A stretch of 64,000 bases of DNA from Ascochyta rabiei. Taxonomy: Eukaryota; Ascomycota; Dothideomycetes; Pleosporales; Didymellaceae. The position numbers and the translations under genes were made by a program. Location of the stretch: the NCBI RefSeq assembly GCF_004011695.2, contig NC_082407.1, positions 2,232,001 through 2,296,000 on the forward strand, given 5' to 3'. How positions within the stretch are numbered: position 1 is the stretch's first letter; each line of letters begins with the position of its first letter. A model generated the notes under the pieces. The model was not told the DNA's origin and made no database searches. It saw only the letters and a list, made by a program, of their open reading frames with translations. Shown in pieces: positions 8,622-19,568 of this stretch.

Positions 8622-10651
8622 ATGGCCTTTTCCACCACCAACAACCACGCCCACATGGACTTCCACAGGCCCTCGTCGACGCTGTCCTCCAACGACCGGA
8701 AACCCGTCGCCTCGGCCTTTGCCATGGACGACGCCGCCATCCTCGACACACCCACCCTCATGTCGCCCACCACCTCCACCCAGGGCATCTTCTCCCCCGA
8801 CGCCTCCATCTGGGAGGACTTCTCACACCCCCACTTTGTCGACCGCACCGCCACCAGCTCCGTCGTCAACGCAAACGCAAACAACCCCTTCTTCACCGAG
8901 CAGAGCAACAACCCCTTCGCCCGCCTGCCCCCCAACCAAGCCGCAACCTACGGCCAGCAGTCGTGGCCCCTCGACAGCGCGGCCCTTCGCACCCCAACCG
9001 CCCCCAAGCCCTCTAACCCCTTTGGCCCTGGCGACTTTGGCGTCCAGCCCGCCTTTGTCCCTGAGCCCCAGCAGCCAATGTTCCACGCCCTCCCCGTGCA
9101 CGCAAACGTCAGGCCCACCGCCGTCTTCCCCACCGCCCCCGTGGACCAGCCCATGTCCCCCCACACCCACTCGGACTGGATGGCCTTCAACCAGCAGGAG
9201 ATGGACGCCCGCCCCGGGCCCAAGCGCATGCGGCCCAACACGCCTCCCCCCCGTGGCTTCTCCCCTCGCCGCGACGGTGGCATCCGCAAGAAGAATGCCC
9301 GCTTCGACATACCCGCCGAGCGCAACCTCTTCAACATCGACCAGCTCATCTCCAGCTGCACCAACGAGGACGAGATGAAGGAACTCAAGCAGCAAAAACG
9401 TCTCCTCCGCAACAGACAGGCCGCGTACGTAGCTCTCTCTGGCATTTGGTTCGGCGTTCCTCGCTTGGCCCACCCCCTCATTGGTTCTCTGCTTCCCTTG
9501 TTCACCCGCTAACGCTTCGCAGCCTTGACTCTCGCCAGCGCAAGAAGAAGCACACGGAAGAGCTCGAGGAAGAGAAGAAGGGCTGGATCGAGAAGATGTG
9601 CGGCATGCAGGACGAGTTTGCTGCCATGCGCATCGAGTACGACCAGCTGGTGGCCGACAAGGAGAACTGGCACCGCGAGTCCATGGACATGCATCACATG
9701 ATCAACCAGCTGCAGTTCGACAAGGAAGAGCTCGTCCGCAACCACACCCTCGAGACGGGCGAGCTTCGCAAAAAGGTCGCCGTTCTCACCGAGCGCCTCG
9801 AGAACAGCTCCAGCAGCATGGCCGTCGCCCCCAGCACCACCTTCACCGACTTTGCTTCCGACATGGACAACCTCCACATGGGCGGCAACGAGTGGGACAA
9901 CTACATCTTCGTCAACGACTTCGCCTCGGACGAGCACACCCCGCAGGAACTGCCCATGGCCATTGTGCCCCGTGCCAAGGAAGAGAAGGAGCCTGTCGCG
10001 TCCGGCCTCCTGCTCATGCTGCTCCTGTGCGGCGCTTTCGTCGCAAGCAAGTCTGGCTCCGCCGCCGCCCCGCCCATGCCTCGCATGCCCGACGAGGTTC
10101 GTGCCGCTTCGGCTACTGTTCTCGACAGCATCCTCAAGGATGCTGGCCTCTCGTCCGCCTTTACCGAGCAAGGTCTCCTGGCCAACACCGTCTCGGGTGG
10201 GGAGCCCGCCCCGTCCGGCCTGGCCTGGCCCAAGGCTACCCTCTCTGGCTCCGAGCTCGCCGGCATCTCTGGATCGCACCTCGACCAGCTGCACGCCCAG
10301 CTCGCTGCCCCTACCAAGGACCAGGAGAACGAGCAGCTGTTCTCCATCACGCCCGCGCAGTACAACAGCATGACTTCGCTCGACTTCACCCGCCCTCGCT
10401 ACAGCATGGGCAGTGACGACCTCGGCGACCCACTCTCCCCCTCTCAACCATCGCACCGCCGCAACCTCGCCGCCACGCTTGCCGCCATGCGCGAGCAGAA
10501 CAAGGGCGAGTCTGCCGCCGAGGTGTACACGCGCAGCCTGCTCTGGGACAAGATCTCCCCCGAGGTTGTCCACGAGTTCAAGCGCATCGTTGAGGAGTCC
10601 ACCGCCATGTCGAGGCCCAACACCTCCGAGGGCCTCGAGGCCGAGGGCTGA
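8622..10651 (+). CDS. bZIP transcription factor with an internal hydrophobic segment
   Basis: Exons 8622-9424 and 9523-10651; the 98-bp intron has a GTACGT donor, a GCTAACGC branch site and a CGCAG acceptor. Product 643 aa. Residues 1-250 are disordered, rich in Pro/Asn/Ser. A bZIP basic region spans about 258-280 with the signature NRQAALDSRQRKKK formed across the splice junction, followed by a long coiled coil (about 280-350, EELEEEKKGWIEKM onward). A 17-residue hydrophobic stretch (SGLLLMLLLCGAFVASK, about 427-443) follows the zipper and could be a transmembrane anchor. The C-terminus is conserved-looking and intact. An in-frame ATG at 8523 would add 33 residues of poor quality, so 8622 is preferred. 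I do not assign a specific ortholog. Confidence 0.85.
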
Positions 10652-11805
10652 ATCAGCACCACGCCAACAAGACCCTTCCAGCATACTTCCCCACGGCATC
10701 CGTCTGCTCTAGCATAGCGCTTCCTTTCTCCCCGACCTTTGGTTGCGGCTCCTTTGAGACACTTGCATCCTCGGCTCCCGCCGCTTTTCTCTTCTCGCCA
10801 TCTGCCTGGCCATTTCTCTACATGTGGGACGGCAACGTCGAAACAGTTACCTCGCTGAGCATACATGGCGGTTGCACTTTGCTTCGCGGGCGCCCATGGT
10901 GACACCACGGCCTCGCTCTGTCTATTTGAGTTTGCTTTGTTTCTTCTCCATCTGAGCAAGCACCTGCCTTTTTCCTTTCTCTTGCCTGTTTCCAGCAGAG
11001 CGCAGCGAGCGTTTTTTTTTGTCATGGCTTTTTCTCTTATGTCTTACGATGCGGAGACGGAGGCGAAGGCGGTTGGATAGCACGCGCTTCGCTGATGACG
11101 AGGAACGAGGATGATATCGACATCCATGTACGCGCTACGACACTGTATATGAATGACGGACGGACCTACGCAGCAAGACTGAACGCTGATATTCTTATCT
11201 ATTTACTTTTCTATCGTTTCTATAGTTGGCTAGCTTGGAGGCACTGCACTGCACGCTGCACACTGCACATTGCACAATCTACACTTTTTCTTTCTCGGTC
11301 GTCGAACCTCGTCGTTCGATGACCTACCCTCCTACACCTTGTTCCTCATTGCTCAAATCTTTGAATCGGTAATGTGATTCCGTTTGATCATCTACCCTTC
11401 TATACCTTATCTCTTACTACTTAATCCTCTGCAGTCTACAATGTGGTTCTATTCAACAACCTACCCTTTTACACCCTGTTCCTCACCAATGAATCCTTTA
11501 CAATCCGAAACATGATTCCATTTCATAGTCTCTCTTTCTATTCCTAATTCCTCACCACTCCCTCCTTTACCATCTACCATATAATCCCCTCCCGCTCGCA
11601 CCCCTCCCTACTGGTGCTGTGACTCACCCCCCACACAGCGCGCATACCGCCTCGCTCGGGATCTGCGTCTTAGCACTGCATGGCAAGCTTGTCACGGCAC
11701 GGCACACAGCGCTAGACGCGCGCACCGTGTCATTTTCTTCGTTTCGGACGCACCTCGGTCTGTGGATGCGAGTGGCTAGGTTTGTGATAAAGGCTGGGGA
11801 TGGGC

Positions 11806-11932
11806 TTGTTTGCTTGTTTGTTTGCTTGTTTGCTTGTTTGCTTGCTTACTTGCTTGCTTGCTTACTTACTTACTTACTTGCTTACTTACTTACTTACTTG
11901 CTTGCTTACTTACTTCCTTACTTGCTTGCTTG
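11806..11932. repeat. TTGC/TTAC tetranucleotide repeat
   Basis: About 125 bp of TTGCTTGC and TTACTTAC units with a few TTTG units at the start. Confidence 0.9.
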
Positions 11933-12470
11933 CGCGTTTGGGGAGTGAAGAAGCAGGACCGAGACCGAGAAAGAGAAAGAGAAACGCAGGATTCGGTTAG
12001 GATGAGACCAAGGGAGTTCAGACTCTCAGAGTCTGTCTGGATCTCGCGATTCCCCGTGCGGCACAAGTTAGGTGATTTCTTCATACATGCACACATGCAT
12101 ACATGCATGCACACGTGCTTGCATGCGAGTGAGCACGTCTGCGGATCTGCCGTTTGCTCGCCTGTCGTTGCGATGGATGGGGACTGGGATGCATGGGAGA
12201 GGGAAGGTCGTTGTTGTACTACATACACAATGCTAGCTGCTCTTTACTGCATGATAGCTGCTATCTGAACTGCCATCTGAACTGCCATCTGAACTGCTGC
12301 TGCTGTTGTGTATCTCTAGCAACATCCATGTCCGCGTGCGTGTTCGTGTTCATGTATGTTGTGCTACACGGGTATACAAACCCCCCCGCCACGGGCCAGC
12401 TCTCGTGGGTGAGGAGAGACAGTACAGCGTGAGTAACCCGTGTTTCTCCTCTTTGTGTTAGGAGGTTCCC

Positions 12471-12489
12471 GGGGGGGGGGGGGGGGGGG
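12471..12489. repeat. G19 homopolymer followed by GCACA repeats
   Basis: Nineteen consecutive G, then TGAGCACAGCACAGCACAGC to about 12530. G runs of this length are uncommon and error-prone in sequencing. Confidence 0.9.
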
Positions 12490-12664
12490 TGAGCACAGCA
12501 CAGCACAGCACAGCACGGCACAGCATAGCACGACGACACAGATTGCAAGATGGAAAACCCGCCATTACTAGCTAGATGTCTAGCTACTCAAACCCGACGC
12601 AGAACCGTGCCAACAACGCCTCAACCTAGTAAACGGGGGGTATCGCGCGGAAAGGAAAAAAGAA

Positions 12665-15058
12665 CTACTTGGGGTCGTATTTCGGCTTCCAGATCCTGTG
12701 CAGGCTGTTAGCATGACATGGCATGGCACGTGAATGCAGGCAGGTACGGCGACTCGTCAGCGGGTGTCGCGCCGAAGGGTGCGGTCCGGAGCCGTGCGGT
12801 GCGGGTTGCTGGGAGAGAGTCGTGGGCCGTTCGGTCCAGTTGGCTGAGCTGAGGTGGTTCGATAGCTTGAGGGACTTTTCCTGCGCACTTGGCGGCTCGG
12901 TGGAACCCGCGCTGGGTGTTGTGTCTTTGCGGTGCTATGGCACCGATCAAACGATACCCACCGGGCTGTAATTGCTGATGCCCTTTCTTTATCCAGCCCG
13001 CCTCGTTGGACAGCTCCTCCACCGTCATCGGATCCCCCCCAAACTACCCTCACACCTTCAGCCCCCCCCTCGCCCAGCCGCAGCCTGCCACGTAGATGCA
13101 GCCTGCCCCAAAGCGGTATCTGACCCAGCGCGCCGGGCTTAGCCATACACATGACAAGCTCGATGCGGCCTGGCAGCGGACACGGCACGCGACGATGCGC
13201 TGCGGTTGGTGGGGGGCTGCAAGTGACTGTTGCGGGAGGGAGGGCGAGGGCCGTGCCTAGGCAGTGGCTAAGCGAGCGGTGCGTAGTAGAGCACGGTCTA
13301 GGGAGACGAGAGCCAATGAGGTGGGCTTGGCGCGTAAGCGGCGAAACGGGATGGGTTCTGGATGTCGTGACCAGCGATATGGACCGCGCGCGTGGGTGGT
13401 GGACGTGTTGCTCGATCCGGACATTTGGGATTGTTGATATCGACGGCGACGGTTGTCGCGGATGCCATGCTACACTTGTGGTGCGTGCGAGGTCCTGGAA
13501 CAGCAGCGACAGGCAGGTAACACCCGGTCCGGGAGGCACTTGTGGACCCGCTGCACGATGAACAAAGAGATGTTGAAACATACCAAGTATTCCCCAAGGT
13601 CTTGTTCCCCTTGGACTCGGCGAGGCGCAAGAACTGAGCCGCTTTGAACTGCATGCGAGGCGCCGTTAGCGACCAGTACTCTCTGTTCCCGCAGCAGCCG
13701 AACGCAAGTCAGATGGCGCAGGTGAGATGATCCAGATCCCAAGCGAGCTGATGCCCAAACAGTGAGGCAAACGTGAAGAAGCCATCATGCGGAGGGTTTC
13801 AAGACACTGATCACACAACGGGTGACGGGAGAGAAGGCGAGTGGGCGGCCAAGCTCACCGTTCGCGTTGCCGATGTGCAGTCGCTGACACTGGCAATACA
13901 CGATCGGTGGCTTGGATGCGAGGAGCGCCAGGTGCAGCCGGCCGGTACACGGCGAGTGTGACGGAGAGGGATGTTGAGGAGGGAGGGCTGACGTACCTTG
14001 TCCTTCTTCGTTCCAAAGCCCTCGGTGTAGCACCAGGCAACCTCGTTCATCGCATCCGTATCTCCCAGGTTGGCAGCCGTCTCGTAGTACTGTTTTGCGG
14101 CCGAAGGGTCCTTCTTGATGCCCCAACCATTGCGAAAGCAGTTGGCGAGCTCGTACATGGCCAGCACCAGCTCGCCCTTGGCAGCACCGCCCTTCTTCAT
14201 GCCGGCACCGAGCGCGAGTTTCTCGACCTCGGCGCTGTTGGACGCTGCGAGAGAGAGGTAGTGCACCGCCTGCTCTTGGTCGGCGTCAATGCCCCAAGCA
14301 TGTCGCAACGCAAGCCCATAGAGCACCTGAGCGAGCGCGTTGTTGGCGCCGCTTGGATCTGCCAGCCTTCCAAACAGCGCAGTGCTCGCCTCCAGATTGC
14401 CCTTCTCGTGCAGCCGTATGGCCTCCTGAATGTTCTCCTCGTCCGCCGGCGCAACGATCCCAGCGCTCGGCTGCCTCTGCACCCCGGGCCTCCCATCAGC
14501 TTGCGCAAAGCCCATGCTCCCCACGGCCTCGCTGACTTCGACCGTGGGCGTCGGCGGCGCACTGCCGCCTACGCCCTGGCCCAACGGCCCTCCCTGAACC
14601 AACACCGTGGCTCTCTTCTCCCACCGCGCCTCATCCTCCTCGTTGCGCGCAACGACCGCGCCTCCCACATCCGGCAGGTCGTCCGGCACATTGACACTGT
14701 TGCTGCTTCTTGTGCGTCCAAAGTGCAATCTCTCGCTCAGCGTGCCGCTCCTCTGCCTGCCCTCCCCATCCACGCTGGCCCGCCCCGTACTCCCTTGCGA
14801 CAAGGCGTTGCTGGCATTCGAGTGCCGTCTGAACATGCTGAATCCGCGCGTGTCTTTGGGAGACAGGAGCGGGGCTTCAGAGCGCGTGGCATCGCCAGGG
14901 AACGAGGGCGGCTCGATGGCTTCATGCGTCGAGGTGGTGGTGCGAAAGAACTGGAACTCGGGCACGTCTGGAGAGAGCGTGGGCGTCTTTTTCTCGACGC
15001 CGGTCGCGCCCTCGTCGCGCGTCTTGTCCTTCTTCCTCAGCAGGTCTTTGAGCGGCAT
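12665..15058 (-). CDS. DSF2: Sel1-repeat protein, DSF2 family
   Basis: Exons (transcription order) 15058-13997, 13648-13584 and 12695-12665; product 385 aa. Residues 1-200 are Ser/Pro-rich and disordered, opening MPLKDLLRKKDK as in fungal homologs, so 15058 is preferred over the in-frame ATG at 15094. Sel1/TPR-like repeats fill about 205-385 (YGLALRHAWGIDADQEQAVH, ANCFRNGWGIKKDPSAAKQY, WCYTEGFGTKKDKFKAAQF) and end GNTWIWKPKYDPK. Phases match at both junctions. Both introns have GCTAAC branch sites and CAG acceptors but are long, 348 and 888 bp. The family (yeast DSF2, fission yeast Nif1) is linked to cell-cycle and mating-related control; the exact role here is unknown. Confidence 0.82.
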
Positions 15059-15822
15059 CGTGGCTCGACGGGCGGTTGCGCGCGTCGCGTCCAAGGCGAG
15101 TGAATGCGCAGCTGAGGGGCACTGCGTCGTGATACACTTGTAATTTCCCTAGGAATGAGCCTGGTGTTGGCGAGGAATTACTGCATCTTTAACGTGGTCT
15201 TGTAGCGGCGCAGCTTTCTAGCAAACGTCGCAGGATGCATCGAGCATGGCCAAGCTGTGCCGCGTAATGTCACGTAATGTCAGACCGGAGGTGAGTTGCT
15301 GGTATGACAGCCAAGCGCAGCCTCAGCCCGCCTCAGCCTCCATCAGCCGCCGTCTATTTTGGAACCACCAGGGGTGTGATGATCATCACGACTCGTTTGC
15401 AGGGACAAGCATCACGTTGCTGATCGGGACGAAGCCATTGAATTTCGTCTTTTTTCTTTGTTTTTGTACATTTTTTCTTTCTTTTCTGCTCTTGGCATGG
15501 ATAAATGTCCGACCCAGCACCCATTCATCTATCTACTGACACCAAGAAACTAGGGGAGAACCAAGGATCACAGAGAGCACGCTGTCGTCAAGCGTCAAAG
15601 GGTATCATCGCAATACGCACCGTGTCGAGGCAACGCTAAATCGAACATCGAGCTTGGGACGTCAAAATGGTCCAACAAGTAAATCGAAAGAGCCTACCCA
15701 ATTAAGCAATCGAGACTGCAAAGACTTCGACACCAGAAACGGTTAGGTGAGAGAATAGTGCAGCTCGGAAAAGGGCGCCTACATGTCTTCAACGTCGAGT
15801 ATCCGGTGAGCAATCGCGGCAC
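15059..15822. other. Intergenic region upstream of DSF2
   Basis: 764 bp between the DSF2 start and the stop of the CCCH gene, both on the minus strand. It holds the presumed DSF2 promoter and the CCCH 3' UTR, with a T-rich tract near 15448-15490. No gene seen. Confidence 0.6.
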
Positions 15823-16977
15823 CTAATCCTCTGCATCAAAGGGAACGAAATCGACCTGTTGTGTGAATAGACGGGGTGCCGGAGAAGCCTCTTGGTTGAG
15901 TTGTGCGGTCCAGTCTTGCGTGTCGACGTTGTTCCCGCTCTCTGGAGAAGTGGCCCTGGATCGATCTTCTGGAGAAGAACGACCCGTAGACCTCCTCATT
16001 CGAGATGCACGGAGAACATGCCGATGTGGGCAATTGTCGCCTCGAATGCACTCGCCCTTGTTTGCAAAGTCGGGACACTCGTATGCGTGCAGATCGGCGC
16101 ACTCAGCGCCCTTCTCGCAGTAGCCTAGCCGCCCAAATGCATCGCAAATTCGAGCGGCTGGGTTGACACGAATGTGAGCAAACCGGCAGTCCTCATTTGT
16201 GCATCGTCCTTCCTGGAAATGAAGACACGTTGGGACGTTGTGGGGGGTGGGCTTGTGTGAGAGAGAGCAGTGGTCGCCTCGGTTGCAGTCGTTCTTGAAG
16301 AGCCAACGCTTGCAGAGCGCCTGCTTGTTTGGGTCGTGGACGAGAGGACAGCCATGGCGGGTACACAAACCTACACAGAAGTCAGACGCGATTGCGAGTG
16401 GGGAGAACCTGGGTTCGTCAAGAGTATCGGGGGTTACCTGTGGAGGTGAATGTTGCACAGAGGGCTTTCGGTTCTGCTGGTGGTTGGCTGTTCTGTCTCG
16501 AGTGGGCATTCGACGGAGGTGCTGAACCGGGAGTCGACGTGCTTTCCACGCTGGATGCCTCGTCAGATGCGTCTGGCTTGTTGAACACAACGGTCCGGTT
16601 CTTGAATGTGGCTGCGCCATGAGGTGGCTGAGGGCGTTGATACGGATGGTAGGAAGCAGCACCATGAGCGTACCCTCCGCGCTGTGGTCCTCCTCGATAC
16701 GCGCCTTTGTAAGCTCCACGGCCTCGAGGGGCATAGGCTGTCGTGTGGTTGTTGTATGCTGGTGCTGCGCCGCCACTGGAAGCGTACGCAAGTCGATCCT
16801 GCTGCTCTTTCTTCATGCGCGCAATATAGCCTGGGTTCGTACCGTCAATACCACTCCGTGTTTCTGCCTCCTCTTCCACATACTGTTCAATTCTGCGCGC
16901 GCCCGCAGTCGTTCTTCTTTGGTGCTCATTGCATTGATCTGGTCTATTGTGTACGGTGGGGGTCCGGGCGGCGCCAT
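15823..16977 (-). CDS. Five-finger CCCH zinc-finger protein (ZC3H3 / Red5-like)
   Basis: Firm exons are 16892-16438 and 16370-15823 (67-bp intron, GTAACC donor, TGTAG acceptor). Five CCCH fingers follow one another over about 155-275: CATFTSTGLCTRHGCPLVH (formed across the junction), CKRWLFKNDCNRGDHCSLSH, CLHFQEGRCTNEDCRFAH, CDAFGRLGYCEKGAECADLH, CPDFANKGECIRGDNCPHRH. Number and spacing match human ZC3H3 and fission yeast Red5, nuclear factors in poly(A) RNA processing and surveillance. Upstream is an Arg/Gly/Tyr-rich region. The N-terminus is uncertain: ATG at 16977 can be joined in frame by a 62-bp intron (16954-16893) with a weak GTACAC donor, giving 341 aa; reading straight through instead shifts the frame. 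Confidence 0.83.
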
Positions 16978-17482
16978 GGCTGCGATATCGTCACTGTAGA
17001 TGCCTGTGAGTCAGTAATGTACTGTGCAAAGGTTAGTACTACGTGAGCGCAAATCTTTGTTGCAGCAGTCAAGCGTTGATCGGTGAGAATAGAGGCGGTG
17101 GGGCGACAATAAGGACGATTAGCAATATCTTAGCGCCAACTTGGGCACGTGACACAACGTAGGTTCACCGTTCAGGTACTCAGCACGGTCTTGAGGTGCC
17201 GAGTGAAGCGATCCCAGAGTTGTGTGGGAGAACGGGCGAACTAGGTTTAGATTGGTCTTCACTGAAAACCCAGCATTCCGAGCATCTACATCCAAGTAAG
17301 TTGTATAGTGAGAACGAAGTGCATATTAGTTGGTATCTAAAGATGGGGAACGATGGAGCCCCGTTATGCTTTTGCTAGTGATTTGCGCCATCCCAATGCC
17401 CACATCCCCGAAACTCCTGTGCAATGCATCGATATGGTAGCCGCTCCGCTGTCTGCGTCTGTAAGCACACGAGTGCTCCCCT
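16978..17482. other. Intergenic region between TAF7 and the CCCH gene
   Basis: 505 bp between the TAF7 stop and the presumed CCCH start (same strand). A GTACTAAC branch-like site followed by two CAG sites lies at about 17035-17005 on the minus strand, so a 5' UTR intron or an extra upstream exon of the CCCH gene is possible. No other gene seen. Confidence 0.5.
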
Positions 17483-19216
17483 CTAGTCGTCCGCATCGTC
17501 GTTGCCGTTCAGCTCGTTCAGCTGCTTCTTCTTGATATGGAGATCCTGCTGCTGCCTCTCGATCGTCTTGTTCATACGCTGTTTGAACAGCCCGTTGTTC
17601 TGCTTGTCGCGCGACTCAATGCTCTGCTGAATGGCCTTCTCCAGCTCCGCGACCTCTGCTTCCAGCAATTCTCTCCGTTGTTGCTCAGCTGCAGCCGCTT
17701 CATCCACTTCGTCGTCGTCTGAATCGTCGTCGTCATCGTCGTCATCATCTTCCTCGGCTGATGTTGCGGCGGCGGGCGTAGCTGGAACAGTCTCAGGCTC
17801 GACAACAATGCTCCCGTTCTGTGCAAGCGCGTGCATGGCTGCGTCGTGTGCCGTGACAGGCGTTTGTAGTTGGACGGTGTCACTGTTGCCGAAGAGAGCC
17901 TCGAGGTCGTCGCCATCAGCCTGGATCTCGACATCGTCGTCTTCCATGAACCCAGCTTGCAGCATTTCCTCTAGAGCTGCCGCGTCGACTTCTTCGATAG
18001 GCGTCTCGGCTGGTGCATTCATCATCTCTTGGTCCTCGTCGTCTTCTGAACCAGACTCGTCCTCCGAAGACTCGGCTCCCTCGTCCACCAAGTCGTACTT
18101 TGTATTCTCGGCGTTCTCGTCGGCGGCCAACAATGCGTTCATTTCAGCTTCGGCTCGCTCGACGTCCAGGTACGACTTGCGCGGTCGGAAGCGCCGCTTG
18201 CGGACCCAGCGCATGGGTGGGGTGAGACCATGGGGGAAGCGGTGCGAGTTTTCCTCGACGTAGCCAGGTCGCGGGTACTTTTTCGCTTCGTCTTCGTTCT
18301 GGACTCTACCCAGAACGAGGAGCATCTGGCAGACGTCTGCAGTTTTGACCCAGTCCTTCTTGTTCCAGCTCTTCATGGATTCGATGATGTTGGGCAGCTC
18401 CACCATCGAGGCGGCGTAGTGGCGGCCTTGGATGGTGACCATGGCCTTCCTGCCTTCGCGGTCGAAGAACCTGAAGTAGACGCCTGGTCCGCCCTGCATG
18501 ACGCTCCTGCCAATGGTCTTCTCCTCGATGGACTTGCGGAGGAGGTCGCAGTCGGGCCCCGGCAGCATGCGCAAGACGAACTGTGCCTCTATCGCGGGGT
18601 CGGGCTCTGCCTCGTCGGCTTCACTGTCGTATCCTACACCTGGTGGTCTGAACGGAGGCCGGCCCGCACCCTTGACCTTCAGCAATGTTGTGCCGCGCGA
18701 CGGGGCGGGCGCGCCGGAAGCTGAAGGCTTGGGTTTGATCGACAGCTTGAGGGAGGTCTGGCGGTTTGCGGGGATCCGTGGGAGTGTCTGCACGGGCTCT
18801 GGGGCCATGTCCTCGTCGTCACTCTCGTCTCCTCGGTCGAGGCTCTTTTGCGTTGGCTTGGGCTTTCGCTTTGCCACCGGCGCCTGGCCGTCCTCGCCGT
18901 CCTCACGCGCCCTCTTCATGGGTCCCGGTTTGGCGGGCAGAATCGCATTTCCGTTTCCGTTTCCGTTTCCGTTTCCGTTGTCGTCGGTCTTGGGCTTCTT
19001 GGTGTACTTGCGCTTCTGCTTGGGCGCGTCGCCGGGCGCATCGCCGTCTGCCGCGGGCGCAGGGGCTGCCGGCTTCAGCTTGAGCTTGAAGCCACCGGGC
19101 TTTGCAGCGGGGGGTGCAGGCGCTGCGGGCGCTGCATCTCCGTTGGTGGGCGGCGCAGGTGGTGCGGCCGGCGCGCTGCCGGGGGCCGCGTTGGGGTTCT
19201 TGAGCTTGAGCTTCAT
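17483..19216 (-). CDS. TAF7: TFIID subunit TAF7 (TAFII55)
   Basis: Single exon, 577 aa. TAF7 is a TFIID subunit that binds TAF1 and restrains its activity until transcription starts. The N-terminal 200 residues are Ala/Pro/Lys-rich and disordered, with two KLKLK blocks and a polymorphic-looking Asn-Gly repeat. The TAFII55 domain spans about 205-375 (EAQFVLRMLPGPDCDLLRKS, MVELPNIIESMKSWNKKDW, HGLTPPMRWVRKRRFRP). After it come acidic stretches, a run of Asp around 500, and a coiled coil near the C-terminus (LLEAEVAELEKAIQQSIE). It is divergent from TAF3 across 352 bp. Intact. Confidence 0.92.
   Translation of the reverse strand: MKLKLKNPNAAPGSAPAAPPAPPTNGDAAPAAPAPPAAKPGGFKLKLKPAAPAPAADGDAPGDAPKQKRKYTKKPKTDDNGNGNGNGNGNAILPAKPGPMKRAREDGEDGQAPVAKRKPKPTQKSLDRGDESDDEDMAPEPVQTLPRIPANRQTSLKLSIKPKPSASGAPAPSRGTTLLKVKGAGRPPFRPPGVGYDSEADEAEPDPAIEAQFVLRMLPGPDCDLLRKSIEEKTIGRSVMQGGPGVYFRFFDREGRKAMVTIQGRHYAASMVELPNIIESMKSWNKKDWVKTADVCQMLLVLGRVQNEDEAKKYPRPGYVEENSHRFPHGLTPPMRWVRKRRFRPRKSYLDVERAEAEMNALLAADENAENTKYDLVDEGAESSEDESGSEDDEDQEMMNAPAETPIEEVDAAALEEMLQAGFMEDDDVEIQADGDDLEALFGNSDTVQLQTPVTAHDAAMHALAQNGSIVVEPETVPATPAAATSAEEDDDDDDDDDSDDDEVDEAAAAEQQRRELLEAEVAELEKAIQQSIESRDKQNNGLFKQRMNKTIERQQQDLHIKKKQLNELNGNDDADD
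18946..18978. repeat. TTTCCG hexanucleotide repeat within TAF7
   Basis: Five tandem TTTCCG units (GGAAAC on the coding strand) encode the alternating Asn-Gly tract at about residues 80-90 of TAF7. Length change by whole units keeps the frame. Confidence 0.85.
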
Positions 19217-19568
19217 CGTGTCTGCGGGGGTGCGGGGGTGCGCGAGGCGCGTGGCATGGGCGACGGCGGTCGAGCGTCGAGCGCAGATGCGCGCTGGCTG
19301 GCGGTGGTTTGGTAGCAGGCGTGATGCTTGGTTGGGAGCGACTGACGGCAGGCGATGCCGAGGTCAGCCTTGGCGGCCGCGACGGATTGTGAATGTCCAA
19401 GCTCGCCCACGCGCCCTCGCTCTGGTGACAAGCACCTTCTCACCCTCACACCCTTGCACCCTCCCACCCACGCGCCCACCCACGCGCAACGATGCGCTCT
19501 CGGCTGCCTCGATAACTGCAGACACCACCCGGGCCCCTGCATCTACACCGCCACGCAACCGCGCCAGC
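19217..19568. promoter_or_regulatory. Shared divergent promoter of TAF7 and TAF3
   Basis: 352 bp between the start codons of two TFIID subunits. No TATA box is visible; there are pyrimidine-rich stretches with CTCACCCTCACACCC-type words near 19438-19490. Coregulation is inferred from orientation. Confidence 0.6.

Larger units (their letters stand above)
10652..12664. other. Gene-free region with simple repeats between bZIP and DSF2 genes
   Basis: Convergent tails of two genes. The first few hundred bases are probably the bZIP 3' UTR. It holds a TTGC/TTAC run (11806-11932), ATGCACACATGCATACATGC alternations near 12085-12125, TGAACTGCCATC triplication (about 12265-12300), a G19 homopolymer (12471-12489) and GCACA repeats (12492-12530). 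I see no supported gene. Confidence 0.6.

Noticed and set aside
9509..10699. Minus-strand ORF of 396 codons antisense to the bZIP gene
   Set aside because: Antisense shadow of a high-GC coding exon; Leu/Val/Gly-rich without motifs.
11619..12268. Leu/Cys/Tyr repeat ORFs
   Set aside because: Translations of the TTGC/TTAC microsatellite.
12757..13581. Minus-strand ORF of 274 codons within the long DSF2 intron
   Set aside because: Runs off the splice donor without family features; the conserved protein end is in the next exon at 12695-12665.
13811..15103. Plus-strand ORF of 420 codons over DSF2
   Set aside because: Antisense to the Sel1-repeat exon; no motifs.
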